Source of the DNA: Edaphochlamys debaryana
Lineage: Eukaryota > Chlorophyta > Chlorophyceae > Chlamydomonadales
Length of the DNA stretch: 64,000 bases
Reading direction: 5' to 3'
Assembly (NCBI GenBank): GCA_016858145.1
Contig: JAEHOE010000023.1
Location: forward strand, 372,001-436,000
The notes under the pieces are model-generated. The model was not told where the DNA came from. It ran no database searches and was given only the letters and a program-made list of their open reading frames with translations. Positions 10,301 through 23,059 of this stretch are shown piece by piece (the stretch's first letter is position 1; every line of letters starts with the position of its first letter). The translations under genes were made by a program, and so were the position numbers.

Positions 10301-13300
10301 CCCGGTACACCACGCCTCCGCCGCCCTTGCCCAGCACCTCCTCCATCTCCAGCGCCTCCAGCTCGTCGGAGAAGGGCGCGCTGCGGCGTGTGGGGAAGAG
10401 GGGTGCGGTGAGTATGCTTCATACATGGGGCACACTTGCACACTACGGGGAAACCTCCGGGGTCTCGCCGGGCTTTCTGGTCGCTTACGGTTTCCTCGTT
10501 GCCTAACATACTAGGAGGAAACCCGACCGGAGGAAAGGGCCGGGCGCAGAGGGCTTGAGCGTTGGCGCAAGGCAGATGAGGGGCAGGAGGGGGCCTTTCG
10601 CAACATCAAGATGAGGAGGGGGCCTGGGTCGTGACCCGGCTGAGCGCGAGCTGCCGTACTCACCCGCCCGTGGGCTGGTCGGCCGTCATGGTGGTGTGGA
10701 TCGAGGTGACGAGCAGATCCAACTGTACGGCGAAGCGGTTGAAAGGTTAAGCGCGCGGACAAGGCGGATGCCCAGGCGCCCAGCGCCCAGCACAGCACAG
10801 CACGGCACAGCACGGCGCTCCCACCTGCTGCTTCATGCTGGCGCCCGGGTCCACCCCCGTGACGGTCATGATGGAGGCGCTGCCGCCCGCAGCCTCGCCC
10901 GCGCCGCTGGGCGCATCGCTGCAGGGGGCGGCGGCGGGCGGGAGGCGGCAGCGGAGGGCAGCGGTCAAGGAAAGCGGTTGGAGACTTGGAGTGGAGCTCA
11001 GCACACACAGGTGGGGCCAGCACGCGCAGCAGACAAGGCCGGCGGCGGTCGCGGCGAGCGGTTGAGAGCAGCCGCACTACCCACCCCAGGCTCAGCCAGC
11101 TAGTTGCTCAAGATCACCGCACTGCCGTACAGCTGCCGTACCTGGCTTGCATGTGCAGCAGCACGCTGAGCAGGTCCTCGTTGTGGTTGAGCGGCGTGGC
11201 GCCGCCCGCGCCCGCGCCGCCGCCGCCCGTGCTGGCGCCGCCGGCGGTGCTGGCGCTGGCGTTGGCGGCCGCCGCCGCCGCCACGGCCAGGGCCTGCATC
11301 TGCATCTGGGAGGCCGAGGCTTTGGGCGTGCGGTGGCGGGAGAAGGAGGCGGCCAGTTGGCGGCTGGTGAAGGAGGCGGTGCGGACGGCGGGTGGGCCTG
11401 GAGGGGGGCCGGGGCGGGGCAGGGCGGGGCCAGGTGGGGATTTGTGGCGGACGGACGGGCAAGGCGGTGCTAGGAAGCCAGGCCTGCGGATGAGAGCGAG
11501 CAGGGTGTACCTCGGTGCAGACACGCGGGGGTTGAGTGGGCCCTGTCCTCACCTCGCGGCGTCTTGGCGCCTCCCTCTTGGTCGTGGGACCCGTAGGCGC
11601 CGCTGAGGCACAGGTCCACGGAGCCACCCCGGGCCATGACTGCCCCCACAGGGCCCGTGCCGCCCGTCCGCACGCCTCCCGCCGTCGGCCCGGCCAGCGC
11701 CGCCGCCGCCATTACCGCCGCCAGCGGCACCGCCACGGTGCTCTCCGGCCGGCGTGCGGGGCTGAGGCACGACCCCCCCGGCACGCGGGGAGTGAGCGCC
11801 CCCATCGACCTCCCCGCCACGGTCAGGCAGGCGGGCAGGGGCACGCTGGCATCGACCGCCGGGACGGGCGCGGTGGCGGCTCCCGCTTGGCACCCGACAT
11901 GCGGCGGCGCGAAGGGGGAGACGTGGGGGCGGGCGGCCTTGAGGATGGCGGCGGAGGGCAGCGAGGGGGCGGAGCCGAGGCTGGAGGCGGCGCCGTTGGC
12001 GGAGGGGGAGCGCAGAACGGCAAATGACCCCGGCGTGGCTGAGCAGAGCGTGGCGAATTCGGCTGCCAGAGAGCCAGAGAGCTTGCGGCTCACGGGCCCG
12101 GCGAACATCTGCGGGGAGGGTGGGGGGGGGGGTTTGCGCGTGCGTGTCATGCCGAGCCAGCCCAGACCAGGCCGGCCGCATAGACTGCTCCCCCGGCCGC
12201 GGTCCGCCGCCATGCGCTCCTCCAGTTGACGTGAACACCCCACGGCAGGTGGGCGAAGCTCCCGCGCAGTCCCTAGCCAGGAGGCACCTCACCGCCTCAC
12301 TTACCCCGCACCCTACCCCACTCACCCTCAACCCCCCCCTCACCCCACCCCCACCCCACCCACCATCTGCACCAGCTCCGCGCAGCTGCCCCGCACCGCC
12401 TCCAGCAGCTCCCCCGGCAGCCGCTTGCCGAAGCCCACGTACAGCCCCACCACCGCCTCGCCCAGCGCCAGGCCCACGAGCACCACGGACTGGGGGAGAG
12501 GGCACAGGAACAGGGGCGAAGGGGTGTGGGGAGACGTGGGGAGCCTTGGGAGAACGGGTGCGCGGAGCTGCGTTTGGGCTAGGCCTGGCAAGCTGCGTCG
12601 TTCTGCTTCTATTCTGATGTTAAAACGGCATGCATCTGCAACTAATGGAGCATCGACACTTCGCACCTGGAGGGGTCCTCCCGTGGCGTTGAGCTGAGAG
12701 CCGGCGGTCTGGCTGGCACCAGAGGCCGCGGCCGCGGGGCCCGTGGCTAGGCCGCCATTAGCAGCCGCCGCGGCGGCGGCAGCACCCGGGTTAATGGCGC
12801 GGGGCGAGTTGGTGCTGAGCGATAGCGCACCCATCTGCCGTGCCGTGTTGAGGAGGAGGAGGTCACGGGACTGCGCGGTTGGAGAAGAACAGGGATTTCA
12901 TGGTCAGAGCAGTAGGTGCTTGCATCCAGGCGGGGAGGCAGGGCATAGATAGCACAATCCAGATCCGGGTGCGGCCTGTGTCCAACCACACACGAGCCTC
13001 AACACCCACGTCACGCGCACCGCCCAGCTGCCAACCCAGCCCCAGACGGCCCAAAACACCCGCTGCCCCACGCCGTTGCCCCCCCCTGTCCGCACGCTCC
13101 CACCGGGTTGTGCACCCCCTGTATGTAGCTAGACACGTCCTCCACCACACACCCCGGCAGCCCCTCCGCCTCCAGGCCGCACCCCGTGGCGGCCGCGCCG
13201 CCGCCCGAGCCCCGCTCCCCGCTGCTCCGCCCCCCCAGCCCCGACGCCTCGCCCGAGGCCGCGGGCTCGAGGCTGACGGGTGCGGACCTGGCCGCGGCTC

Positions 13301-15927
13301 CCGCCACGATCGAGCCCAGCAGCGTGTGCCGCGCGGGGAAGGCCTGCGCCAGCAAGCCCGGCGCCACGGGCGGCCCGGGGCCTGCGCCCGCGGCCTCCGC
13401 TGCCAGCAGGCACGGTGGCAGCGGGACCACGATGGAGCGAGTGGTCATGGCGAAGTAGCTCGCACCGCCGCCCCCGCCCCCGCCCGTCTCCAGCATGCCG
13501 GTGGCGGTGTTGGGGCGGGCGGAGCCGGGGGCGCCCGCCGGGCTGGGCCCCGCTCCCGCCTCGGCCTGCGTGAGCTGCAGAACCCGGGAGGAGGTGGTGC
13601 GGCTGGTGTCGGTCCAGGGGAGGGAGGAGGCGGGCTGGCGGGACAGCCGGCCCATGGCGGTGGCCGCGGTGCCGCAGTCGCTGCGAGGGTGTGTGTGTGT
13701 GGGGGGGGGGGGGTTGTTGGGTTTGGGGTTTTGGGGTGGGGGGTGAGGTTGACGCGGTTAGAGAGGAGCAAGGGTCGTTGCCTTGCACGCCCCGCAAGGT
13801 ACCCCTAGCGGGCTACCAAGGCCTCATCATCACCAAAACGTCAGCGACAGCTCTGTGGCTAAGCCAGCCTGCTCGCCACGCACCTGCCCAGCATGACGGT
13901 GAGCTTGCCGTGCGAGTGGATGGGCCCAACGCCCGCGCCGGGGCCCGAGCCGTGCTGCCTGGCGCTGACCAGCGGCGTGCCCGGCCCCACCAGCGCCGAC
14001 TCCATGCTCGACCGGCAGCTTCGCAGCAGCTTCTGACCCGAGGCCAGGAGCGCCGCGAGGGAAAGCGGCTGCGCGTTGAACATGAGCGCACATAGGGCGT
14101 CCGGCCGCGGCAGCAGCGCGGCCCGGACGGCACCGGTCACGATGAAGCGGCGCCGTACGTGCGACGCCAGGGCGTCGCACAGCTCCACCACGAGGGAGTG
14201 CATGCTGGGGGCGGCGGCCAAGCGCGAGAGGGCGCCTGCGAGGAGGAGCGGGGAGCAGCGGAGGGTTGCAGCTGGATGGAGGGCCGGCCGGAGCTCAGGG
14301 CTTGTGGCACAGCGAGGCCAATGCCAGGCGCCTGTGGTATCCTCCAGTGTCGAAACAGCCGGTAGAAACCAGTTACGCCCGGTCGGCCATGAGAAGACTG
14401 AGCGCCGGACAGCCACCCCTCCCTGTGCATGCGTCCCTCGGAGAGGAATTCCACACAGCCCCACAGGGCAGCCTCCCTCAGCCCAAGCCCAAGCCCAAGC
14501 CCAAGCATGAGTCACTCTCACCCGCCATCCACCGCAGCGCCTCCGTGTCTGCCCCCAGGCACACCGAGACGGTGAGCCCCAGCTGGTGAAGGGTGGAGGG
14601 GCTGGACAGCAGAGGCGAGGGCAGCAGCAGCTGGACTGGAAACGCGTCAGCGCAAGAGCCCCGGCCGCCAGCGGAGGCGTCGGGCGCGGGCGCGGGCCGC
14701 TGCTCCAGCAACAGCGCCCCCGCGACCGAGCTGCCCTCGAAGAGCGGGATGGCGCAGACGAGGAGCTGCGGGGCCTTGGCGTCCTGCAGGGGGGAGCAGT
14801 GATGGCAGGGACGGCAAGGGCGAGGTAGGAGCCGGGCCGAGGGTGTGTCGCAGGTTTGCGGCGCGCAGCCGCAGCTGGATCGTGCCCCAGCCATCACGCA
14901 CGGCCCCGAGCCACCCGAGCGGCCGTCCCGCGCTTGCTGGCTTTGCCAACGCCGTCGCACCTTCACCGTCGCCGCACCCACGGCGTCCGCAGGGACCGTC
15001 CGCGAAACAGGGCGCTGCATTGGGCGAGGTCAAAGGGATAGAAAGGGCTTCGTTAACGAGCCGCTACAAAGGGCGCGTGGTCGAGTCTCAACACGAGGCC
15101 GCGCTCGTACGCCGCGCGTGGCGGTTGGGTCTACAACAGCTACCTCACGCAAGCCGTCGGATGAGCGATCACTCTGTTCGCTTCACATAATTGTATGCGA
15201 TATCTAGTTAGCAAGGCCACCCGTGAGCCGCCCGAATTGGCCCACCCATGTGTCACGTACGCGCGGCCCCAGTAGCCTGCTACCCCTGCAGCAGGTGGTT
15301 CTTACCCTCTCGATGAGCATCTCTGATAAGATTGGGAGGTGGTCTGCGTTGGGTCCCTCGCCTGGCGACCGACCACCGTGCTCCGCCACGCTCGCTCGCA
15401 GCAATACGAGAAGCGGCTCATCCTCAATCTCATTGCTTGGTGTGATGCCCCAGAGGCTGCACAGAGCAATTGAGCGCGTTGAGCGCACGAGCAAATCCCC
15501 AGCGAATTCCACCGCAGCGCCGGCGCAAAGCAGCCACTGGGGAGTCCCCATACCTGACATCAGCGCCAGTGTGTACAGATATCGACTCGAGGAGGCCTGG
15601 AAGCCGGGATATCCAGGTAAGCGCGGGACAGCCGGAAGCGTTGCAGGCCGAGCGCAAGCTTAGCAGGGCCTGCAACAAGCGGGCAAGCGGGAAGCGAGCA
15701 TTTGATGCACAACGGTGGTCAGGCTTATGGAGTGACAAAGTCCAACACGCACACAAGAACGCCTGCAGAGCCGGCAATGGTGACCTCACCTCGTGTGCCT
15801 GGGCCTCTCGTGTTCGGGCGTCTGCTGCTTGAGCAAGTGGACTGCAGAACGCTTGCTGCTGCTGAGGTCGTGCTCCGGGGCCAGAGTCTGCTCCTCCGCC
15901 CCAACACCGGCTCAGTAGCCAACGCAT
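7318..15927 (-). CDS. TKL/MAP3K-like protein kinase with a ~960-residue N-terminal region
   Basis: Twenty-two exons can be joined in frame into about 1355 aa: 15790-15927, 15306-15596, 14522-14783, 13884-14235, 13104-13680, 12667-12834, 12364-12489, 11553-12108, 11142-11397, 10825-10918, 10664-10722, 10284-10380, 10097-10126, 9651-9902, 9351-9468, 8966-9126, 8786-8858, 8563-8640, 8282-8354, 7970-8053, 7661-7796, 7318-7404. The start is the ATG at 15927 and the stop is TAG. The C-terminal kinase domain (about 967-1345) shows GKGGGGVV, VAVK, HPNII, LVHRDIKPANLL, DFG, HMAPELL and the TKL signature SADVYSFGIVMWEL. All catalytic residues are present. About 80 extra residues sit between β3 and αC. 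The N-terminal half has hydrophobic β-rich patches (for example LLVCAIPLFEGSSVAGALLLE) that could be GAF-like, plus Gly/Ala/Ser linkers. Large GAF-TKL families are known in volvocine algae, but the GAF call is only an inference. Confidence 0.86.
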
Positions 15928-17306
15928 GTAGCTGAGCTAGCGCATACTACTGTATAGATCACACTCGAAAGACAACAGGGCCGTAAGGTGTGGTGTGCGC
16001 CGGTTGCGTCCACAGTCCGCCGTGTAGATGGGCCGATTTCCGAATCACGCCAACAACGCTCTACGCCCCCGCTCCGCTGGGCGCTTTGGCTGATGTGTTG
16101 TGTGTGTTATCGCTTGCGCGGGTGTGGGCCCCGCTTGGCGATGCCCCGAGAAACGGTGCGCCGGTGTTCGTATCTCGGCCCACTCAAACGTTTGAGGCGC
16201 ACGCCACCACTCCAAACAATAGCCGCTGGACAGGCGAAGGCTTCAATCAAGTCTGGGGTGACGATGGCCGCCTTAGTGCTTGGAGTCGCGACGCGCCAGC
16301 GTCAGACTGCAGGGCCAGCCTAACGGACGTCCGCGCTTCGAGTGTTTCGGCGCGAGCGACCCATGCCGTCCCACCACGCTTTGCACAATTAGGCCCACAC
16401 ACGTCGCGTCAAGAGCCCGCGGTCAATGCCCACCTCCTCCGCTGCCGGCCGCGTCATAAATTTGAAACCGCCAGCACGACGTGCGCACGGCCATTATGGT
16501 TTCTCCAGTCTCATGGCGAATGGTCCGTTTCAATTCGGGCAGCTCACGCACGCGCCTGGCAACGCGCCGTGGCCAACGTGCCTCTCGGCGCCAAGGTGCG
16601 ACACTGCGCTTCCGCCCCGAACACGCCAGGGCTTCCACGCTCCCCTTCGTGGCACCCGCGACGCTCGTGCTCTGCCCCCCCTCATCCCCCGCCTCCTGCT
16701 CCTGCTCCGCACCCAGAAGGTTAGCCCACCAAAGCAATCGGCCACCAGCGCCGCAGCCTTGGTGCCTTGCGGCACGCAGCGGCGCTGGGCCGCCGCCACG
16801 CGCCCGCCTCCCGCTCCCTGGCCCTGCTCCACGCGGCCGCCGCTCCTGCAGCAGCGCACCGCCAGCGCCGGGCTCGTCGCCGTGCCAGGGCCAGCACAGG
16901 GCGAGGGCGGCCAGGTGCTTGGAGTGGTCGGCGCCCAGGCCCAGGCTGCAGCGCGCCCCAGCGCAGCGCCCGCTCGGCCTGGGGCAAGAGAAGGGGGAGG
17001 GAGGGGAAGAGGCGCGCGTTGCAGCCACATTACAGAAGCGCGAGGGAGCCACCGCTGGGTCGAAGTTGTCCCTCAGCAGCGGCAGCAGCGCTGCCTTACA
17101 AGCAGCAGCATTGCCTGAGAGGACAGGATATGCACGGTCCTCTAGCCGCACACCCAAGGGGCAAAACCGAGGGGCCCTACGCTTCCGCACCCACACGCGC
17201 ATCCCCGCCCATCCCCGCGACCCCCCTACCCAGCCTCGAGACCCCCGCGCCTCAGCGCTGGCCCCCACGCTCCCTCACCTCGAGCCCAGCCCCCAAGTTG
17301 CAAGGG
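15928..17306. other. Intergenic region with a possible unassigned coding block at about 16500-17160
   Basis: This holds the 5' flank of the TKL kinase and the 3' UTR of the PUB-domain gene; minus-strand TGTAA-type polyadenylation motifs occur near 17100 and 17030. On the minus strand, about 16960-16850 has strongly GC3-biased codons reading through GLGADHSKHLAALALCWPW. About 16845-16700 continues in another frame through AAAQRRCVPQGTKAAALVADC. A frame change or small unseen intron is needed to join them, and no family is recognised. Both strands are open over much of this interval, so it may be chance. Confidence 0.3.
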
Positions 17307-20300
17307 TTAGAGCAGGCCAAAGAAGGGGTTCGTGAGTGCCTCATTGAGCGCCGCCCCCGCCCCGTTGATGAGGTCCGCGTGTACCCGCTCCGGCTTCATC
17401 ACCAGCGCCTCATCGGTCTTCTGCGGGGGGCAAGGCCGCGCGGAGTGGGAGCATGTAAGTACGCGTACGGTAGATTGGAAACACGACGCGAGGCACGGGT
17501 GGGAGGCAACGGCGCAAGCTTGGCCAGGGTGCAACCCCTGCAAGGGGAAGGGCTTGAGGCGACCCAAAACGCCGTCACCCGCGGCCCCTAGCAGCGTCCC
17601 CACAGCCACACACCCCACCCCACCCCATCCCCAGCGGCCCACCTCGAAGCCGCACGTCATCAAGAAGTCCAGCGCCCCCGGCAGCGAGCCCACGCGCTGC
17701 TGGAAGGCGGCGTTGGCGAGGCGGATGGTGCGGAACTTCTCCTCCCCCGGGTTGGCCGCGATGTTTCCCAGGTACCTGTGTGTGGAGGGGGAGGGAGAGG
17801 GAGAGGGAGGGAGGGCGGGAGGGAGAGAGAGATGGTAAGGGGCGTGCAGCCGACGGAACAGTGAGGCCAGGATGGGGGCGACGGAAGCAGCGCGACCCAC
17901 AAAGCTCCAAGCTCGTCACCATGCGGCCCCGCCCCCGCCTCTCACTCCCTAACAAAGCTCCAGAGCCCCCTCCCCGCCCCCCCCCTCCCACGCCTCCACC
18001 TCCCACGCCTCCACCTCCCCCCCCCCCCCCGCCCCCTCACTTCATCATGGTGGCGCACGCCGTCTTGAACGCCTCCTCGCCGCTGCCCCCCGCCGCCCCC
18101 GCCGCGTGCGCCTTCTTCAGGTCCACCAGCTGCGACCGCATCTTGGACAGCGCTGCGGGGGGCGGGGGTTGGGAGGGTGGGTGGGTGTTTGAGGGGGTGC
18201 GTTCGTGAGCACTGCTGCAGGCGTGACTTGCAGCTCCGAGCTGAGACAGCAAGACGCGGAGTGGTGGTCAATGTGGGCAGGCCACGGGTATCCGCGAGGC
18301 GCAACCAGCCACACACCCACCCATCCAGCCACCAAGCCCCCCCACCTCCCCACCCTACCCGACACGGGCTTGACGTAGTTGAAGGCCTTCTTGGCGGCCT
18401 CCTCCTCCTCCTGCTTCTTGCGCTTCTCGGCCTCACGGGCCTGGGGGCGAGCGGGCGTGCGCATACCGGTCAGGCGCATCAGGCGCATTCCACAGTACAC
18501 GGTGGTGGGGCGGCAGGCTCCAGGCACCTGCGGCCCAAGCGCTCGTTCCCCGGCTCGCCCCGCCCCAATGCCACCCCTGCCAGCCGCCGCACCTTCTCCT
18601 CCTCCGTGAGCTCCTCCGGCAACCCCAGCTTCCGCCGCCGCTCCTTGCGGTCCTCCTCCAGCTTGAGCCGCAGCTTCTCGCGGGCGCGAGCCTCCTCCTC
18701 CTTCTCGCGCTTGCGTTGCTGCGAGGGGGTGGGTGACGGGTGGCAGGCGGCAGGCGGGTAAGATGGTGACGGGACGGGCTTCAGCTCAGCGGGGCGGAGG
18801 GCAGGCAGGCAAGGTGGAAATGGAGCGGGTCTGCTCCCGCTAGCGGCCTGGACTGCGAAGCTGCCGGTAGGTGAGCAGCCCGCCAAGCCGGCTGCATGCC
18901 CCCTGGCCCCACGCTGCCCGCCGGCGCACCTCCGCTAGCCGCTTCAGGGCATTCTCCTCCTCCTTTTCCCGGATCTGCAGCAGCAGCGGAATGCAAAGCG
19001 CTCATTCTCTCACAACTTTGCAGGACACAGGACAGAGCAGGCGAACCCAGTAGAGCCCTGACGCGCCTGCGCCAGTCCTCATCCCCTCAGTCCCCAGGGC
19101 CTGCAGCCCCGCCCCCTCGCCTTCTGCATCTCCTTGCCCGCACGGATGCGCTCCAGCTCCCGGTGCCGCTCCTGCGCGGGAGATGCGCGGGAGAGGGTAG
19201 AGAGGGAGGCGGGGTGAACAGAGGCGGGTTACTCAGCAAGCCCTGCACTCAGCCCACAGCCCACGTGCGTGCAGCCCCCGGCCCAGCTGCGGGAAGCACC
19301 TCTGCCCCTAGCTCCGCCCATCCTCAGCCGCGCCTCGTTGCGTGCAGCCCCCACCCTTCCCCGCGCAGCTCCTTCCCCCTGCCTCCCTCCCACCCCCCCG
19401 CCCCTCACCAGCTCCTTCTCCTCCTTCTCGCGCTTCTCCCGGGCCTTGCGCATCAGCTCCTCCGCCTTGCGCCGCGCCTCCACGGGGTCGACCGGCTCCC
19501 TGGGGGCCTCCTCGCCGCCGCCACCAGCAGCCGCGTCCGCCTCCGCCTGCCGGTGGGGGCAGGCACGGCACCTTGAGCCCCGGCCTCCGCCGGCCGTCCC
19601 CAACACACCGCCAGGCCGCGGCGCAATCGTACATAGCCAGGCATGCCCCCCGCCCCAAGATTCCCCCCGCCCCATCATCTTTCATCCCCGCCCACACATC
19701 CCGGCCCCACCTTCTTGACCAGCAGCGGCTCGTCGATGTCTGCGTCCGTGTCGTGGTCCATGAGCCAGTTGACGGCCGCCTCCACGCTGGTGAGCGCCTT
19801 GGAGAACCAGATGGCGCGAACGGCGCGGTTCCTGGGCGTTGGGGCGGAGCAAGGCTTGCCCTTTGGACTCCCAGCCCGTGATGCAGGGAAGTTTCGGGGC
19901 ATGGCAGGCGGCGTGAAGGGAGATGCCCCCCTCTGGTGACGGCGGAGAGCTGCTTGCTTACGACTTCCACGTTCCTCAGCACACCGCCTACATCCCAGCA
20001 GCCCCGTGCCGCCCGCTGCCCGCAGCCGCCCACCTGCTGAAGCCCATCTCCTCCATCTCCTTGACCAGAGCCTCGGGCACCTCAGGCGACACCTGGGGAG
20101 CGCGAGAACAAGTCCTGCTGAGCTGCGTAGAGGACTCGAGGGCAAGGGCGTCCCTGGCCTCCAGTCCCATGCAGCACCACACCACCGCCAGTGCTGGTGG
20201 TGAGACCACACCCCGGCGGCTTGCCAGCAGCAGCGCCCGCAGCAGAGCCCGCGCGAACGCGTAAGCCGGGGCCAAGCCCGTTAATGGAGCCCTGTCCCCA

Positions 20301-21760
20301 GCCCCGCCCGTGTCCAGTCTGCCCACCCACCATCTCCCCCCCGCTGCCGCCCGCCTCGCCGCTGCCGCCTGCCTCGCCGCCGCTGGCCCCCGCCGCCGGC
20401 TTGGCCTTGGCCGGCTTGCCCATGGCGGCCCGCAGGATGTCCGCGTCCTCGTCCATTGCGTCCTGGGCCTCCTGCGGAGAGACAGGCGGAGAGGCAGGCG
20501 GAGAGACGGGGGGTGGTCAAGGAGCCAGGGCGTCCAGGAGAGAGCGTGGGGTGTCGCGGCATGGAAGCAGCGGCTAGGGTGGCTGTCCGCCTGGCTGCTC
20601 GTGAGAGCGCAGGGGGAGTGGTTCCCCGTGTCAGGAGGCGCAGGAGGGAGTGCGGCCCCGCTAGAGCTGCCCAGAGGCACTGGGGACTCCGGCCACTGGG
20701 GCCCCCCACGTGCTTCGCCCCGGGCATGCCGCGCCCCCACCTTCATCTGCACCTCCGTGTTGATGACGGCGTCATCGGTCTGCAGGGTGGGGTGTGGAGG
20801 GAGGGCTGAGATGCGCCCTGCATGAACCCACGCCCCTGCCCGCAGGGCCTCACCCCTTGCCAGATCCTCCCCTGCGAAGGACCCAGCTCCCGGGCGCCGC
20901 CTGACTGCGACGCCCCCTGCCCTCGTGCGCTGCAACCCTGGGCTGGGCGGCCCCCCGGTGCTTCGAAACTGGGGGAGCGAGGGCCCAGGCCCAGGCCCAG
21001 GCCCAGGCCCAGGCCCAGGCCCTACGGCAGCTTCACTGCCTACCCCTACCCCTGCCCCCTCGCCCTGCCCCTGTCCTTGCCCGTGCAGCCACCCGCCCTC
21101 CGGCCGAGGCGCTGAGTGCCGCACCTGCTCCACGTACTCGGCGTGGCCCGTGAAGCGCTTGTGCATGTCACGCTCCGCATCCGTACGGCAGGGCTTGCCG
21201 CACGCCACGCACTTCATGATCCGGATCTGCGGCAGCGGACACGCAGGGCAGCCGCCGTCACGCCAGGGCTGGGAACCGCTTGGAGCCCAGCGCCCCGCTG
21301 CTCCAGGGGTCACGTGTGTTGGCCCCTGTGCACCCAGCCCACGCCTCAGGACACCGCCCAGTTGGCCCTGGGGGCTCGAGTGCTGGGGGCACACGCGAGG
21401 CAGCTCAAGTTCCGAGGCCCTGCCGCCCCAGCTGTGGCTGGGCTCGCTATCTGGACAGCCGAACCCTTAGACACACAGGTGCGCGTCGGCACCCGGTGCC
21501 GAAGGTTCGCGCGCAGATCGATGGGCAAAGACATGACCCCCGCGACAACGACACCCCCTCACCGCTTCCGTGGTCTCCTCGAACTGAGAATGCCCCGTGA
21601 CCTCATTGTGCGACTGGGCCTCTGCAACAAGCGGGGTTCATCGTGGATGCACCAGCCCCACAGTGCTGGTCGCAACGCGGCAAGCTAAGTCATATCCAAG
21701 CGCACCTGCGACGTTGCGCAGAAGGGCGCCGCATTGCCCGCACTTCAGCGCTTTCGCCAT
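17307..21760 (-). CDS. Zinc-finger / UBA / PUB-domain protein (Arabidopsis At1g04850-type)
   Basis: A probable ubiquitin-binding, p97/CDC48-cofactor-type protein of about 458 aa in 15 exons: 21706-21760, 21563-21621, 21125-21226, 20741-20779, 20331-20471, 20034-20092, 19711-19831, 19409-19546, 19121-19171, 18930-18974, 18593-18718, 18359-18440, 18041-18152, 17643-17775, 17307-17420. The start is ATG 21760, whose short first exon (MAKALKCGQCGALL) carries the first Cys pair. Order: two C2H2-like fingers (CGQC...H...H; CVACGKPC...H...H), an acidic/Gly linker, a UBA domain (EMEEMGFSRNRAVRAIW through AAVNWLMDH), a long charged coiled coil (KREKEEEARAREKLRLKLEE) and a C-terminal PUB domain (GNIAANPGEEKFRTIRLAN; QRVGSLPGALDFLMTCGFE) ending NPFFGLL. 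The layout and the terminus match the plant family closely. The intron after exon 19121-19171 uses a GC donor (AAG|GCGAGG). Confidence 0.93.
20982..21022. repeat. (CCCAGG)n hexanucleotide microsatellite
   Basis: About six and a half uninterrupted copies of the unit lie in the intron between exons 20741-20779 and 21125-21226 of the UBA/PUB gene. Confidence 0.9.
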
Positions 21761-23059
21761 TTCAGTCGCGAGGCACGCTTCAGAGGAGCATACCCAGCCT
21801 ACTGTGCCAGCCGTGTGCTGCTAGGCTTGTCTATGCAAACGTTTCAGGGCAATGCTATAGGGTTTGTCAATATGGCGACAATGGCCGGCCTCGAGCGCTC
21901 CCTTCGTGACGGGCCTTCAGCCAGCCATGGCCCCCGCAGAAGCCCCCAACCCCACGTTCTCGAGGGTTGTGGCCGACCGCGGCCCTCAGCTTCAGCCTTC
22001 AGACGCTTTGCAGTCGCCACAAGTCCCGGACATTCATCACCCCCGTGAAGCAGGTGCCAGGTCGTGCCCGGTTTCAGAGGCTTGGCTGCACTCTCGGCTG
22101 CGTCAAGTGCAGGCCCTTCTCAGCAGCGTTCTGAGCAGACACGGAATCTGTCAGTGGCAGAGGGATCTGAGGCGGAAGGATCCGCCGGGTGGGAGGGGTG
22201 CAGCGAGGGTTCTGGCTTACAGGTATGGAGACGTCAGCTGTTGACTCGTCCCATACAAAGCCTCATCATCACTCCGCGTGGGCGTCCGCCTGCATCCATT
22301 CACTCTTAAGTTCCGCTCCTCCTACCTACATCTTCTGCACCTGCAATGCCTCCTTAGAGGCCATCAATGCGGCTATTGCCTTTCAAACTTCAATCTATTA
22401 CCCTCCTAGGAACACCACAATGCTGCCTCCGCTGCGCCCGCAAGCTGTTGAAATTGCGAGCACACCAAGAAAGCCCCAACCCAGCATGGCCCCGCCTTGT
22501 GCAACCGCCCAAAACACCACCATCACTCACAACACCTTGATGAGAAGCCCTCATTGTAACGCCGGCGCAAGCGCCCACGCCAACCCTAACTTAAAGAAGT
22601 GGACATCACATCGCCTGGCCGACTTGATAAATGCGCTGGTTCGATGGCGCAACGCCTGGGTCCCCCATCTGGCCCGAGTCACACTGAATCCACGTTTGCC
22701 AAATGCTGCTCATGCCTCACAAGCGCTGCGTGCCCCCCAATCCCCCGGCATAGGCCCCAGCCATGCACGATGCTTACACAGCATGTGCGCAGCGGCCCAT
22801 TCCGAGCTTAAGGCTCCTACCCTGCTTGCCGGAGCGACATGGCGCCCGCTCGGCCCCCTTCGGGCCCGACCCCCGACCCCCGTGTGTTCTGCTCTCCCAT
22901 TCTACACTATGTCATGCAAGTCCTTGCCGAGACGGCGCTACAAGACGCAGCACGCAAGCCGGCTGCGCCCGCCTCCGCCGGTGACCATGCTCGCCACCGA
23001 TGGATTGTGCCGGCGCGGGGGCTGCGGCCAACGACCGGCGGCGCCCCCAGGAGATGCGG
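21761..23059. other. Intergenic: promoter of the UBA/PUB gene and 3' UTR of the cyclase
   Basis: Both neighbours are on the minus strand, so this is the UBA/PUB gene's upstream region and the cyclase gene's downstream region. A minus-strand TGTAAG near 22785 is a reasonable algal polyadenylation signal for the cyclase. Open frames here have no recognisable motifs and no splice support. I see no gene. Confidence 0.6.

Noticed and set aside
22575..22590. caaccctaac, reminiscent of telomere-type repeats
   Set aside because: A single occurrence without tandem copies.
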